Source: Persephonella sp. (lineage in GTDB: Bacteria; Aquificota; Aquificia; Aquificales; Hydrogenothermaceae). Taken from it: a DNA stretch of 61,318 nt. The notes beneath the pieces were generated by a model, which saw only the letters and a list, made by a program, of their open reading frames with translations, was not told the origin of the DNA and made no database searches. Where the stretch lies: assembly GCF_027023985.1 (NCBI RefSeq), contig NZ_JALVTW010000037.1, forward strand, positions 1-61,318. The letters are read 5' to 3'. Shown here in pieces: positions 10,615-19,545 of the stretch (positions are counted from its first letter, which is position 1; each line of letters starts with the position of its first letter). Both the position numbers and the translations under genes were made by a program.

Positions 10615-12174
10615 TTAATCAAACTCGCCTTTGTTTACTTTTTCCCTTAAAACCCTTTTGAGTATTTTACCTGTGGCATTTCTTGGCATATCTTCCACAA
10701 AGTAAAATAATTTCGGGATTTTGTAATTGGCTAATTTATCTTTTAAGAAATTTCTTATCTCTTTTTCTGTCAGATTTGAATTTTCAGCCAATTTAATAAA
10801 CGCAACAGGAATTTCTCCCTGAGTTTCGTCTTTTTTGCCTACTACGGCAGCTTCCTCAATCTCAGGGTGGGACATCAGAGCCTCTTCTATCTCACGGGGA
10901 TAAATATTGATACCTTTTGAAATTATCAGGTCTTTTTTCCTGTCAACAATATAAATATATCCTTCCTCATCTACATATCCCATATCCCCTGTAAGCAACC
11001 ATCCGTTTATCACTGTTTCTTCTGTAGCTGTAGGGTCTTTGTAATACCCCTTCATTACATTATCACCTTTTACGATAATCTCTCCTATTTCGCCTGTAGG
11101 AAGTTCCATAAGCTCATCATCTACTATTTTTACCTGATAGTCAGGCAGTGGTGGTCCTACCGAAAGGGGTTTTTGTTTTTCAAGTCTGTTTATTGATACC
11201 ACCGGAGAAGCTTCTGAAAGACCGTATCCTTCTAATAAAGGAACTTTAGGGAATTTTTCTCTCATTCTTTTTAATGTGGCTTCAGGTAATGGGGCAGCCC
11301 CTGATATAAAAACCCTTAGTTTGTTAAACCACATAAAATACCAAGGGAGTTTAGCTTTTGATAATGCGTTATAGACTTCCGGAACGCCCATAAAGATGGT
11401 AACCCTTTTAAGCAGTGTCTGTTTCAAGATATTTGAAAATGGCAGTATAGATTTGATGATTACGATTGCCGAACCAACATAGATTGGCAGCATAACAGTT
11501 GCTGTCAATGTAAATGTGTGAAACATAGGAAGATAAACTATAAATCTGTCTTTATGGGTGAGTTTAAATAGTTTTTCTATATTCACCAGATTTGAAAAGA
11601 TATTTCTATAGGTTAGCATTACACCTTTAGGTTTTCCTGTGGTTCCGGAGGTATAAACCATTATGGCAACATCATCAAGCTCTCCCTGTGGCTGGATATG
11701 TTCGTAATCTTCCATTGAAAGTCCTTCATCAAAAGGAAGGTTCCTTTGGTCAAAATTTTTGTAATCTCCAGTCCAGATTATTTTTTGAACTTTTGTATTT
11801 TGAAAAATATGTGCCAGTTCTTTCTGGAATTTATCCTGTGTTATTAGTAGTTTTGAGTCACTATGATCAAGAATATATTCAATCTCATTCTTTTTTAAGA
11901 ATGTATTTACAGGAATTGCAACAGCACCTAATTTGGTAATGGCAAGTAAAGCGATTATAAACTCTTTTGAGTTTTGCATTAATATTGCAACATGGTCTCC
12001 TTTTTGGATACCGGCAGATAATTCCAGATATCTGGCAAATGAATCAACATAATGTTTAAGTTCAGAATGGGTTATCTTGAGCTTGTCTTCAAATAATGCA
12101 GGTTTTTTTCTGTATTTTTTAGTGTTTTTTTCAAGTAACTGGTAGAAATTCTGATAAGGGTATTTCTCTCCCAT
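10615..12174 (-). CDS. AMP-forming acyl-CoA ligase (long-chain fatty acid type)
   Basis: An ANL-superfamily adenylating enzyme of 519 residues that activates a carboxylic acid with ATP and couples it to CoA. The P-loop-like motif is VYTSGTTGKPKGVMLTY, the adenine-binding region is EGYGLSEASPVVS, and the hinge is TGDMGYVDEEGYIYIVDR. The catalytic lysine motif near the end is ATGKILKR. The neighbour upstream, 9 bases away on the same strand, is a FadL-type outer-membrane channel, so uptake and activation of fatty acids or other hydrophobic acids is the likely role. Substrate chain length cannot be told from the sequence. Confidence 0.9.
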   Translation of the reverse strand: MGEKYPYQNFYQLLEKNTKKYRKKPALFEDKLKITHSELKHYVDSFARYLELSAGIQKGDHVAILMQNSKEFIIALLAITKLGAVAIPVNTFLKKNEIEYILDHSDSKLLITQDKFQKELAHIFQNTKVQKIIWTGDYKNFDQRNLPFDEGLSMEDYEHIQPQGELDDVAIMVYTSGTTGKPKGVMLTYRNIFSNLVNIEKLFKLTHKDRFIVYLPMFHTFTLTATVMLPIYVGSAIVIIKSILPFSNILKQTLLKRVTIFMGVPEVYNALSKAKLPWYFMWFNKLRVFISGAAPLPEATLKRMREKFPKVPLLEGYGLSEASPVVSINRLEKQKPLSVGPPLPDYQVKIVDDELMELPTGEIGEIIVKGDNVMKGYYKDPTATEETVINGWLLTGDMGYVDEEGYIYIVDRKKDLIISKGINIYPREIEEALMSHPEIEEAAVVGKKDETQGEIPVAFIKLAENSNLTEKEIRNFLKDKLANYKIPKLFYFVEDMPRNATGKILKRVLREKVNKGEFD

Positions 12175-12183
12175 CTTTCACCT

Positions 12184-13413
12184 CTAAAATTTATATCCAA
12201 CAGAAAGATTCACAAGATGGGCGTCCATATCTGTGAATTTACCTTCTATATTTGTGTTATGGATATTTCTATCTATTTTTGTCACATAAAGGTATGCAAG
12301 CCCTACTTCAAGATTATTTGTTGGTTTCCACAGACCACCTAATGAGAATATCCATCCGTTTGCATCCGGTAGTTCAAAGCCCTGTGTTTTTTCAGGGATC
12401 GGTGTTTCATCATAGGCTATACCTGCCATTCCTGTGAATTTTTCATTAAATTGGTGTCGGACTCCTAACCTTATTGTTTTACTGTCATGCCAGTGTTTGT
12501 CTTTAGGTTGTCCTAATGTATTTTCTGCAACAGGGTCATCAAAATTAAAGTCTAATTTTTTATAGCCTCCCCAGAAAGTAATTTCATAGGTCAGGTCAAA
12601 TGTAGTTGACGGGATTGGAGTATAGGCAAATCCAAGCCTCCATTCTGCAGGCAAAACAACTTTTACACTTCCCTCTGTGGATATAGGATAAAGTGTAGGT
12701 CCCGGAAGTATAACATTACCGGTTGCCTGACCGTTTATTTCAGGCTTTATCTCTGATTTATAAATAGTTGCAACCTTTACTTTATCAAAATTAAGTGCTG
12801 CGGATAGTATATATCCAAAAGAAAGACCACTATCTCCGCTCAAATGTAGTTTGTATCCTGGTTCCCTTACAGCTTTTATTTTTCCGGAAGCATAAACGGT
12901 TCTTAATCCTGCGCCCAGCGAAAAGTTTTCATTTATTTTGTATGCTGCAGTTGTATCAAACTCAAAGACTTTTAGTGTAAATTCTTCTGCTGTCTGTTTT
13001 TGGAGACTTGAAGACCATCTTTTTGACAGTCCAAATGGTGTTGTAAATGAAAAACCGAGTCTAAGATTATCTGTTGAAGGTATTACCAGATGAAAATATG
13101 GAACGACAAACTCTTCTTTTTTGGTTTTTGCGTCAGATATAAAGAAAACATTTGTTATCTGGTCTCTTGCATATCCTTTAAAATGTATTCTTGGCAAATA
13201 AATATATTTAATCCCTAATTCAGTTAAGGTTTTGTTTTCAAGCCAGCTCATTGCTGCAGGGTTATAGTAGGCAGTGTCCGCATGGTCTGCACTTGCAAAA
13301 TAGGCAGCGGCAGTTGCCATTGCCCTTGTGGATTGTTCTGGAATTTTATATGCAGCACCGAAAGCTGTATAACTGATTAAAAGCCCTGCCATAGCTAAGC
13401 TTATTTTTCTCAT
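12184..13413 (-). CDS. FadL/TodX-type outer membrane transporter
   Basis: A 409-residue outer-membrane beta-barrel with a signal peptide (MRKISLAMAGLLISYTAFGA). The mature N-terminus, beginning about AYKIPEQSTRAMATA, is the FadL plug segment with the family feature of AAAYFASADHADTAYYNPAA. Alternating hydrophobic strands continue to a C-terminal aromatic residue (VGYKF), the usual barrel-assembly signal. The family carries long-chain fatty acids and aromatic hydrocarbons across the outer membrane. It has a GAGGAGG ribosome site and forms a two-gene unit with the acyl-CoA ligase. Divergent from hisC. Confidence 0.92.
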   Translation of the reverse strand: MRKISLAMAGLLISYTAFGAAYKIPEQSTRAMATAAAYFASADHADTAYYNPAAMSWLENKTLTELGIKYIYLPRIHFKGYARDQITNVFFISDAKTKKEEFVVPYFHLVIPSTDNLRLGFSFTTPFGLSKRWSSSLQKQTAEEFTLKVFEFDTTAAYKINENFSLGAGLRTVYASGKIKAVREPGYKLHLSGDSGLSFGYILSAALNFDKVKVATIYKSEIKPEINGQATGNVILPGPTLYPISTEGSVKVVLPAEWRLGFAYTPIPSTTFDLTYEITFWGGYKKLDFNFDDPVAENTLGQPKDKHWHDSKTIRLGVRHQFNEKFTGMAGIAYDETPIPEKTQGFELPDANGWIFSLGGLWKPTNNLEVGLAYLYVTKIDRNIHNTNIEGKFTDMDAHLVNLSVGYKF

Positions 13414-13513
13414 AGTAAACCTCCTCAGGAAAAATCTCTTTCCATTCTAAAACATATTATTTGTAAATCTCAATGATTATAATATATCTGATGATTTTTC
13501 TATGGAGGATAGA

Positions 13514-14563
13514 ATGTTTTTAGACAGGCTGAAAAATTTCAAGAGTTATAAAACTGAAACAACACCTTGTAAGATAAAACTTTCTTCCAATGAAATGCCA
13601 TTTGAACTGCCGGAATGGCTCAAAGAAAAAATAGCCGAAAATGTAAAGAAAATTCCATTTAATAGATATCCTGACCCAACATCACAGGAACTAAAGGAAG
13701 TAATAGCTGATTTTTACGGGATAAAACCTGAAAACCTTGTTCTTGGAAATGGTTCAGATGAGTTAATTCATCTACTTGTTACTGTGGTCGGGGATATTAA
13801 ACAGCCTGTTATGTATCCTGTCCCTACATTTCCCATGTATCAGGTGTCAGCTGATATATTAACAAGACCTAAAGTTGAGTTTCCCCTTGATGAGAATTTT
13901 CAGCTTAAAAAGGAAAATATAGACAACGGATTGTCTTACTCTCCAGTGCTTGCTTTTTTTGCTTCTCCCAATAATCCGACAGGAAATAGTTTTGATAAAG
14001 AGCTTATTAAATATGTTGCTAACCAGAATATTTTTACCGCCGTTGATGAGGCTTATATAGACTTTTCCGATAAAGAGGATTTTGTGAAAGAAGCTCTATC
14101 TTCTGGAAATATCGTTGTTCTCAGGACAATGTCAAAAATAGGTCTTGCAGGTATAAGATTAGGTGCTTTAATTGCCAATGAGGAAATTGCTTCATTACTG
14201 GATAGGGCAAGACCACCTTTTAATATTACATATCCTACACAGGTAATAGGGAAAATAGTTTTAAGTGAAGGTAGAGAGGTTATAAAAAATCAGATTCAGA
14301 CCATAAAACAGGAAAGAAAAAAAGTAATGGAAGAGGTTTCTAAGATAGAAAATGTTAAAGTTTACCCTTCAGATGCCAACTTTTTCTTGATAAAAGTTCC
14401 AGATGGAAATCTTGTTCATACAATGCTGATTAAGGAAGGGGTGCTTGTCAGAAATATGTCACATCTGCCCTATATGGAAAATTGTTTGAGGGTTTCTATA
14501 GGTAAACCTGAAGAAAACAAAATATTTGTTGAAAAACTAAAACTGGTTATGGAAAGGCTTTAA
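13514..14563 (+). CDS. hisC: Histidinol-phosphate aminotransferase
   Basis: A PLP-dependent class II aminotransferase of 349 residues, converting imidazole-acetol phosphate to histidinol phosphate in histidine synthesis. Motifs include KLSSNEMPFELP at the N-terminus, RYPDPTSQELK, LGNGSDELIHLL, ASPNNPTGNS, DEAYIDFS, and the PLP-lysine region RTMSKIGLAGIRLG. The start was moved to the ATG at 13514 because GGAGG at 13504-13508 is correctly spaced for it, whereas an in-frame ATG at 13502 overlaps that ribosome site. It begins a plus-strand run with an aldo/keto reductase and an ABC exporter; no other his genes are nearby. A role on other aromatic keto acids cannot be excluded. Confidence 0.94.
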   Translation: MFLDRLKNFKSYKTETTPCKIKLSSNEMPFELPEWLKEKIAENVKKIPFNRYPDPTSQELKEVIADFYGIKPENLVLGNGSDELIHLLVTVVGDIKQPVMYPVPTFPMYQVSADILTRPKVEFPLDENFQLKKENIDNGLSYSPVLAFFASPNNPTGNSFDKELIKYVANQNIFTAVDEAYIDFSDKEDFVKEALSSGNIVVLRTMSKIGLAGIRLGALIANEEIASLLDRARPPFNITYPTQVIGKIVLSEGREVIKNQIQTIKQERKKVMEEVSKIENVKVYPSDANFFLIKVPDGNLVHTMLIKEGVLVRNMSHLPYMENCLRVSIGKPEENKIFVEKLKLVMERL

Positions 14564-14598
14564 AATTTTTAAATGTAATAATTCAAGAAGGAGTAGTT

Positions 14599-15600
14599 AT
14601 GGAATACAGAAATTTAGGTAATACAGGTCTAAAGGTATCTGTTATATGTCTCGGTGCTATGACATTTACAGAAAAAGGCTGGCGTTCTGCAGGAACAATG
14701 TCTTTTTCTGAAATACAAAAGGTCGTTGACTATGCCTTAGATAACGGTGTGAATTTTTTTGATACTGCAGATATATACGCATTTGGAGAAAGTGAAGAAC
14801 TGCTTGGTAAAGCTCTTGGAAACAGGAAAAATGATGTGATTATTGCCACAAAAGTTAGAGGTGTTATGTCAGATGACCCGAATGACAGAGGACTTTCCAG
14901 ATATCATATCTTTAAATCTATAGATACTTCTTTGAGAAGATTAGGTAGAGACTATATAGACCTGTATCAGGTTCACTGGTGGGATAATTCAACACCTATA
15001 GAAGAGACAATAGATGCTTTAAATGACCTTGTTAGGATAGGAAAGGTCAGGTATATAGGAATATCTGATTTTGCAGGCTGGCAGATAGCAAGATCAGTAT
15101 CACTGCAGGAAGCTAAAAACTATGCAAAATTTGTATCAGCCCAGATGTATTATTCTCTACTGGGTAGAGATATTGAATTTGAAGTTGTTCCTGCATGTGA
15201 AACTTTAGGACTGGGAATACTGGCGTGGAGTCCACTGGCCGGCGGTTTTCTTACAGGAAAATACAGCCGTGATAATATTCCTGAAGGTAGCAGATACGCC
15301 AGAATGGAAAGACCATTTTTAAGATTTGATTTTGAAAAAGGATATTTTGTGGTTGATGAACTTAGAAAACTGGCAGAGAAATACAATGCTACAGTTTCAC
15401 AAGTGGCTTTAAACTGGATAAAAGCAAAACCATTTATAAGTTCAATTATTATTGGGGTTAGAAGTCTTGAACAATTAAAGGATAATTTAGGCTGTGTTAA
15501 CTGGGATTTATCAGAAGAAGATATATCTTATCTTGATGAAATTACTGCACCGGAAAGACCTTATCCTCAATGGTTTTTAGATATGTTTGCAGATCTCTAA
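14599..15600 (+). CDS. Aldo/keto reductase
   Basis: NADPH-dependent oxidoreductase of the AKR (TIM-barrel) superfamily, 333 residues. The signature elements are MEYRNLGNTGLKVSVICLG, the catalytic Asp/Tyr in FFDTADIYAFGESEELLG, the lysine in IATKVRG and the histidine in DLYQVHWWD. The C-terminal cofactor-binding part has IIIGVRSLEQLKDNL. It is close to the AKR11/YajO-YghZ type. Substrate unknown; many members detoxify aldehydes. AAGAAGGAG precedes the ATG. The next gene begins 10 bases after its stop. Confidence 0.9.
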   Translation: MEYRNLGNTGLKVSVICLGAMTFTEKGWRSAGTMSFSEIQKVVDYALDNGVNFFDTADIYAFGESEELLGKALGNRKNDVIIATKVRGVMSDDPNDRGLSRYHIFKSIDTSLRRLGRDYIDLYQVHWWDNSTPIEETIDALNDLVRIGKVRYIGISDFAGWQIARSVSLQEAKNYAKFVSAQMYYSLLGRDIEFEVVPACETLGLGILAWSPLAGGFLTGKYSRDNIPEGSRYARMERPFLRFDFEKGYFVVDELRKLAEKYNATVSQVALNWIKAKPFISSIIIGVRSLEQLKDNLGCVNWDLSEEDISYLDEITAPERPYPQWFLDMFADL

Positions 15601-15610
15601 GGAATTGCCA

Positions 15611-17389
15611 ATGTATACCTGGGAAAAGATTTTTTCTGAGATAAAAAAATACAAAAGGGAACTTATCTTGGGGCATATTTTTGCCCTTCTGGCAATTGCT
15701 GTAAGTGTTCCGACTCCTCTGTTTCTACCTTTACTGGTAGATGAAGTATTACTAAACAAACCGGGGATTTTTGTCCATACATACAACATGATTTTTGGGC
15801 AAGGTAATCCTGTAACATATACCCTTGCAGCTCTAATTATTGTTTTAATCATGAGAACCTTGTTTTTTGTGTTTAACGCACTACAGGCAAAGATTTTCAC
15901 AAAAATATCCAAAAGCGTTACATATAAAATTCGGGAAGACCTGCTTAAACATATAAAAGATTTATCAATGGCTGAATTTGAGACGGTAGGAAGCGGGGCT
16001 ATTGCTTCTAAGCTTATTACAGATGTTAACACCATTGATGAGTTTATAGGAAAAACAGTTAGTAGATTGCTTATCTCTGTTTTAACAATTATTGGTGTAG
16101 CTGCTGTTTTGATTATGATTAACTGGAAACTTGGGCTGCTTATAGTTTTCTTAAACCCTGTAGTTATATATTTCACCACCCTTGTTGGACGCAGGATAGG
16201 GAAACTCAAGGCAATTGAAAACAAAGCTGTAGAAAAATTTCAGGAAAAATTAACAGAAACCCTTGATTTATTCTGGCAGATAAGAGCAAGCAATAGAGAA
16301 GAATCATTTATAAATGCAGTTTTAAAAACTGCACAAGAAGTTAGAGATACAGCTATAGAGTTTGGTTGGAAAAGTGATGCAGCAGGGAGACTATCTATGC
16401 TTGTTTTCTTAGCCGGATATGAAATTTTCAGAGCAACAAGTATTCTCTTTGTTGCATACTCAGACCTTACAATCGGTCTTATGCTCGCGATTTTTGGGTA
16501 TTTATGGGTAATGATGACACCTGTTCAGGAACTACTTGGGATACAGTATGCTTTTCACTCAGGGGATGCAGCTCTAAAAAGAATAAATCAGATATTCGAG
16601 ATGAGAAAAGAACCTAAATATCCTCATATACTAAATCCTTTTAAAAATAGAGAAACCACTTCAGTAAAACTGAAAGATGTTTATTTTTCTTATGATGGAG
16701 AAAACTATGTCCTGAAAAATATCAACCTTAAAGCTGAAGAAGGCCAAAAAATAGCCATAGTAGGCGCAAGCGGAAGTGGTAAAACAACACTTGCACATAT
16801 TATTGTTGGATTTTATCCTGTAGATAAAGGAAAGGTTTTATACGGGGATATTCCTGTTGAGGAAATTGGACTTGATGTTGTCCGTGAAAATGTGTCCCTT
16901 GTTTTGCAAATGCCTATGATGTTTAATGACACTGTCAGATTTAACCTGACACTTGGTAGAGACATTCCTGAATATAAAATATGGGAAGCTTTAGAAATAG
17001 CCCAGATGAAAGAGGTAGTAGAGGCATTACCACAAAAGCTGGATACACTTATCGGAAAAAATGGAGTTAGACTTTCGGGTGGTCAAAGACAAAGGCTGGC
17101 TATAGCCAGAATGATTTTGCAAGATCCTAAAATTGTTATTCTTGATGAATCAACATCAGCCCTTGATACCCATACAGAATATAAACTATTTAAAGCATTG
17201 CAAAAATATCTTGAGAAAAAAACAGCAATTATCATCGCCCATAGATTATCCACTGTTCAACAGGCAGATTATATCTATGTCCTTGATAAAGGGGAAATAG
17301 TAGAAGAAGGAACCCATCAGGAGCTTATGGAAAGAGAAGGCCTTTATAACCAATACATGAGGAAATATTTTTCTACAGAAACACTATAA
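15611..17389 (+). CDS. ABC exporter, fused permease-ATPase (MsbA-like)
   Basis: A half-transporter of 592 residues working as a homodimer in the inner membrane. The first about 320 residues contain six membrane helices; the rest is the nucleotide-binding domain with Walker A GASGSGKTT, Q-loop LVLQMPMM, signature LSGGQRQRLAIARM, Walker B IVILDESTSALD and H-loop IIIAHRLSTV. The layout matches lipid A-core flippases and multidrug exporters; cargo cannot be decided here. The ATG at 15611 follows TAAGGA, which overlaps the stop of the preceding gene; an in-frame TTG at 15587 lacks a ribosome site. A short inverted repeat (GGTAATTTACC) follows the gene. Confidence 0.92.
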   Translation: MYTWEKIFSEIKKYKRELILGHIFALLAIAVSVPTPLFLPLLVDEVLLNKPGIFVHTYNMIFGQGNPVTYTLAALIIVLIMRTLFFVFNALQAKIFTKISKSVTYKIREDLLKHIKDLSMAEFETVGSGAIASKLITDVNTIDEFIGKTVSRLLISVLTIIGVAAVLIMINWKLGLLIVFLNPVVIYFTTLVGRRIGKLKAIENKAVEKFQEKLTETLDLFWQIRASNREESFINAVLKTAQEVRDTAIEFGWKSDAAGRLSMLVFLAGYEIFRATSILFVAYSDLTIGLMLAIFGYLWVMMTPVQELLGIQYAFHSGDAALKRINQIFEMRKEPKYPHILNPFKNRETTSVKLKDVYFSYDGENYVLKNINLKAEEGQKIAIVGASGSGKTTLAHIIVGFYPVDKGKVLYGDIPVEEIGLDVVRENVSLVLQMPMMFNDTVRFNLTLGRDIPEYKIWEALEIAQMKEVVEALPQKLDTLIGKNGVRLSGGQRQRLAIARMILQDPKIVILDESTSALDTHTEYKLFKALQKYLEKKTAIIIAHRLSTVQQADYIYVLDKGEIVEEGTHQELMEREGLYNQYMRKYFSTETL

Positions 17390-17449
17390 AAATTTGGTAA
17401 TTTACCGAAAATTATTAGGATAGATAAAAAAATATTAATGGAGGTATGA

Positions 17450-19444
17450 ATGAAATTTTTATCTAACATGACCATTAAAATGAAAGTTTTAATTCTTTCT
17501 GTAATTCCTCTTCTTGCTATTCTAATTTACACCTCCATTTTTTTGTATGACCATTACAAAAGCTATTCCGAATCTCAAATCATTGAAAACAGTGTTCATC
17601 TGGCAACAAAAATATCTGCTGTTGTCCATGAACTTCAAAAAGAAAGAGGACGAACGGCAGGTTATCTTGGAAGTGGTGGAAAAAAGTTCAAATTTGAACT
17701 GCAACAACAAAGACAATTAACAGACCAAAAAATAAATCAGCTCAAAAGTTACCTAAATCAAGTTGATAAAGATGAAATTCCACAATCTACATATACAAAA
17801 CTTCAAACGGCTTTATCTGAATTGAATAGATTAAATCTAATAAGGTCTCAGGTGGATAGTCTAAGTATTCCTGTAGAAGAGGCCATTAATTATTACACAA
17901 ATCTAAATAAACTATTCTTGGAAACAATAGGTTCATTTGCCAAAAATAGTTCTGATGCCACTATAACAAAGGAACTTACAGCATACACAGATTTTCTTTT
18001 TGCTAAAGAAAGGATGGGAATTGAAAGAGCTGTTTTATCTGCAGTTTTTGCAGAAAATAGTTTTACACCTGCGCTTTATACCAAATTCATTTCACTTTTA
18101 AGTGAACAAAAGGCATTCCTAACTGCATTTAAAATAATAGCCCCTGATGATTTTCTCCAAAAATATCAGCAAATTGTTAGCGGCCATGTAGTTGAAGAAG
18201 TCAAAAAAATGGAAAAAATCGCTATTCAAAAAGCAAACGAGGGAAATTTTGGGATAGATCCAGCATATTGGTTTGATACTATCACACAAAAAATAAATCT
18301 GATGAAAAAAGCGGAAGATTATATGTCTGCTAGACTTCTGAAAACTATTGATGACTTACAAGCTAATGTAAAAGAAAAATTTATAGCAGATGTTATAATT
18401 TCCCTGATAGTTATAACAGTGATAGTTATAATTGGTTATCTAATTAACAAATCCATAAATACAACAATTACATTAATCCAAAAAGAACTGAAATACATAG
18501 CAGATACAAAAGATTTCACTAAGAAAGTTAGAGTGAATACAAACGATGAAATGAAAAGTATTGCCGATTCTATTAATTATCTGATAGAAGCGTCAAGAGA
18601 GGCAATAGAACAAGCTAAGATTTCAGCACAGGAGAACACATCTATCGCAGCTGAGCTTTCTGCAACTGCTTCAGAAATAGAAAAACGAGTAGAAGAAGAA
18701 AGTCAAATCGTAAATCAAACCACAACTAAAGCACATTCTATAAGAAAACCTCTTGAAGTTTCTGTGGAAAAACTTGACCAAACAAAAGACAAAATCATCA
18801 AGGCAAGCACAACCCTGGATGAAGCCAGAAACAAAATTACAGGTCTTATTGAAACAGTTAAAACCAGTGCAGCTGAAGAAGTAAAAATAGTTAGTGAACT
18901 TGAGGAACTAAAAGAAGCAACAGAGAAAACAAAAGAAGTTCTAAAACTTATTGAAGATATAGCAAACCAAACAAATCTACTTGCGTTGAACGCTGCAATT
19001 GAGGCTGCAAGGGCAGGTGAGTTTGGAAAAGGATTTGCTGTTGTCGCTGATGAAGTAAGAAATCTTGCAGAGAAATCCAGAGAATATGTTGAAAATATAA
19101 CAAACACAATAATGGAACTGCTGAATCATATCAACAACATTGCCCAGAAAATATCCCAGAACGCCAACACAGTTAATAAACTTGCAGAGGAATCCTCACA
19201 TGTTGAAGAAGATGTAAACACAATTAATATAATAATGAAAGAAACAGCAGATGTTTCAGAAGATGCATCAGAATCAATAAAAGCAATAGTAGAAGAAATC
19301 AAGGGCATAATAGCAGATATAGAACATATAAACGAGATATCCTCAGCAAACACAAGAAGCGTTGAAGAAATTGCCAAGGCCACGGAACACCTCTACACTA
19401 TGACAGAAAATCTCAGCAAAATACTTGAAGAATTTAAAACATAG
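17450..19444 (+). CDS. Methyl-accepting chemotaxis protein with NIT sensor domain
   Basis: A transmembrane chemoreceptor of 664 residues. Helix 1 spans about 12-30; the periplasmic region begins with the NIT (nitrate/nitrite sensing) signature [18 protein letters not shown] and is all-helical to about 305; helix 2 is about 308-330. A HAMP-like segment follows, then the coiled-coil signalling domain with the conserved tip [36 protein letters not shown]. No C-terminal CheR-docking pentapeptide is visible. NIT domains respond to nitrate in some receptors, which would suit a nitrate-respiring Aquificota member, but the ligand is inferred. Strong GGAGGT site before the ATG. A terminator follows directly. 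No che genes lie nearby. Confidence 0.93.
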   Translation: MKFLSNMTIKMKVLILSVIPLLAILIYTSIFLYDHYKSYSESQIIENSVHLATKISAVVHELQKERGRTAGYLGSGGKKFKFELQQQRQLTDQKINQLKSYLNQVDKDEIPQSTYTKLQTALSELNRLNLIRSQVDSLSIPVEEAINYYTNLNKLFLETIGSFAKNSSDATITKELTAYTDFLFAKERMGIERAVLSAVFAENSFTPALYTKFISLLSEQKAFLTAFKIIAPDDFLQKYQQIVSGHVVEEVKKMEKIAIQKANEGNFGIDPAYWFDTITQKINLMKKAEDYMSARLLKTIDDLQANVKEKFIADVIISLIVITVIVIIGYLINKSINTTITLIQKELKYIADTKDFTKKVRVNTNDEMKSIADSINYLIEASREAIEQAKISAQENTSIAAELSATASEIEKRVEEESQIVNQTTTKAHSIRKPLEVSVEKLDQTKDKIIKASTTLDEARNKITGLIETVKTSAAEEVKIVSELEELKEATEKTKEVLKLIEDIANQTNLLALNAAIEAARAGEFGKGFAVVADEVRNLAEKSREYVENITNTIMELLNHINNIAQKISQNANTVNKLAEESSHVEEDVNTINIIMKETADVSEDASESIKAIVEEIKGIIADIEHINEISSANTRSVEEIAKATEHLYTMTENLSKILEEFKT

Positions 19445-19454
19445 TAAAATATCA

Positions 19455-19479
19455 GGCAGGGCTTCCTCCTTGCCTTTTT
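19455..19479 (+). terminator. Rho-independent terminator after the chemoreceptor gene
   Basis: A 7-bp stem (GGCAGGG / CCTTGCC, one G-U pair) with a 6-base loop, followed by TTTTTCTTTTTT. It begins 11 bases after the stop codon. Confidence 0.85.
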
Positions 19480-19545
19480 CTTTTTTCTTCCCAAATTTTT
19501 CTTCCGTTGTCCTATAATAGATACAGATTTTTTCAGGGAGGAAGT

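Noticed and set aside
15577-16224. Minus-strand 215-residue frame over the ABC exporter
   Set aside because: Antisense to a clear permease domain; hydrophobic pattern is a by-product.
17390-17449. Terminator between the ABC exporter and the chemoreceptor
   Set aside because: Only a short AT-rich inverted repeat (GGTAATTTACC) without a T run; too weak to call.
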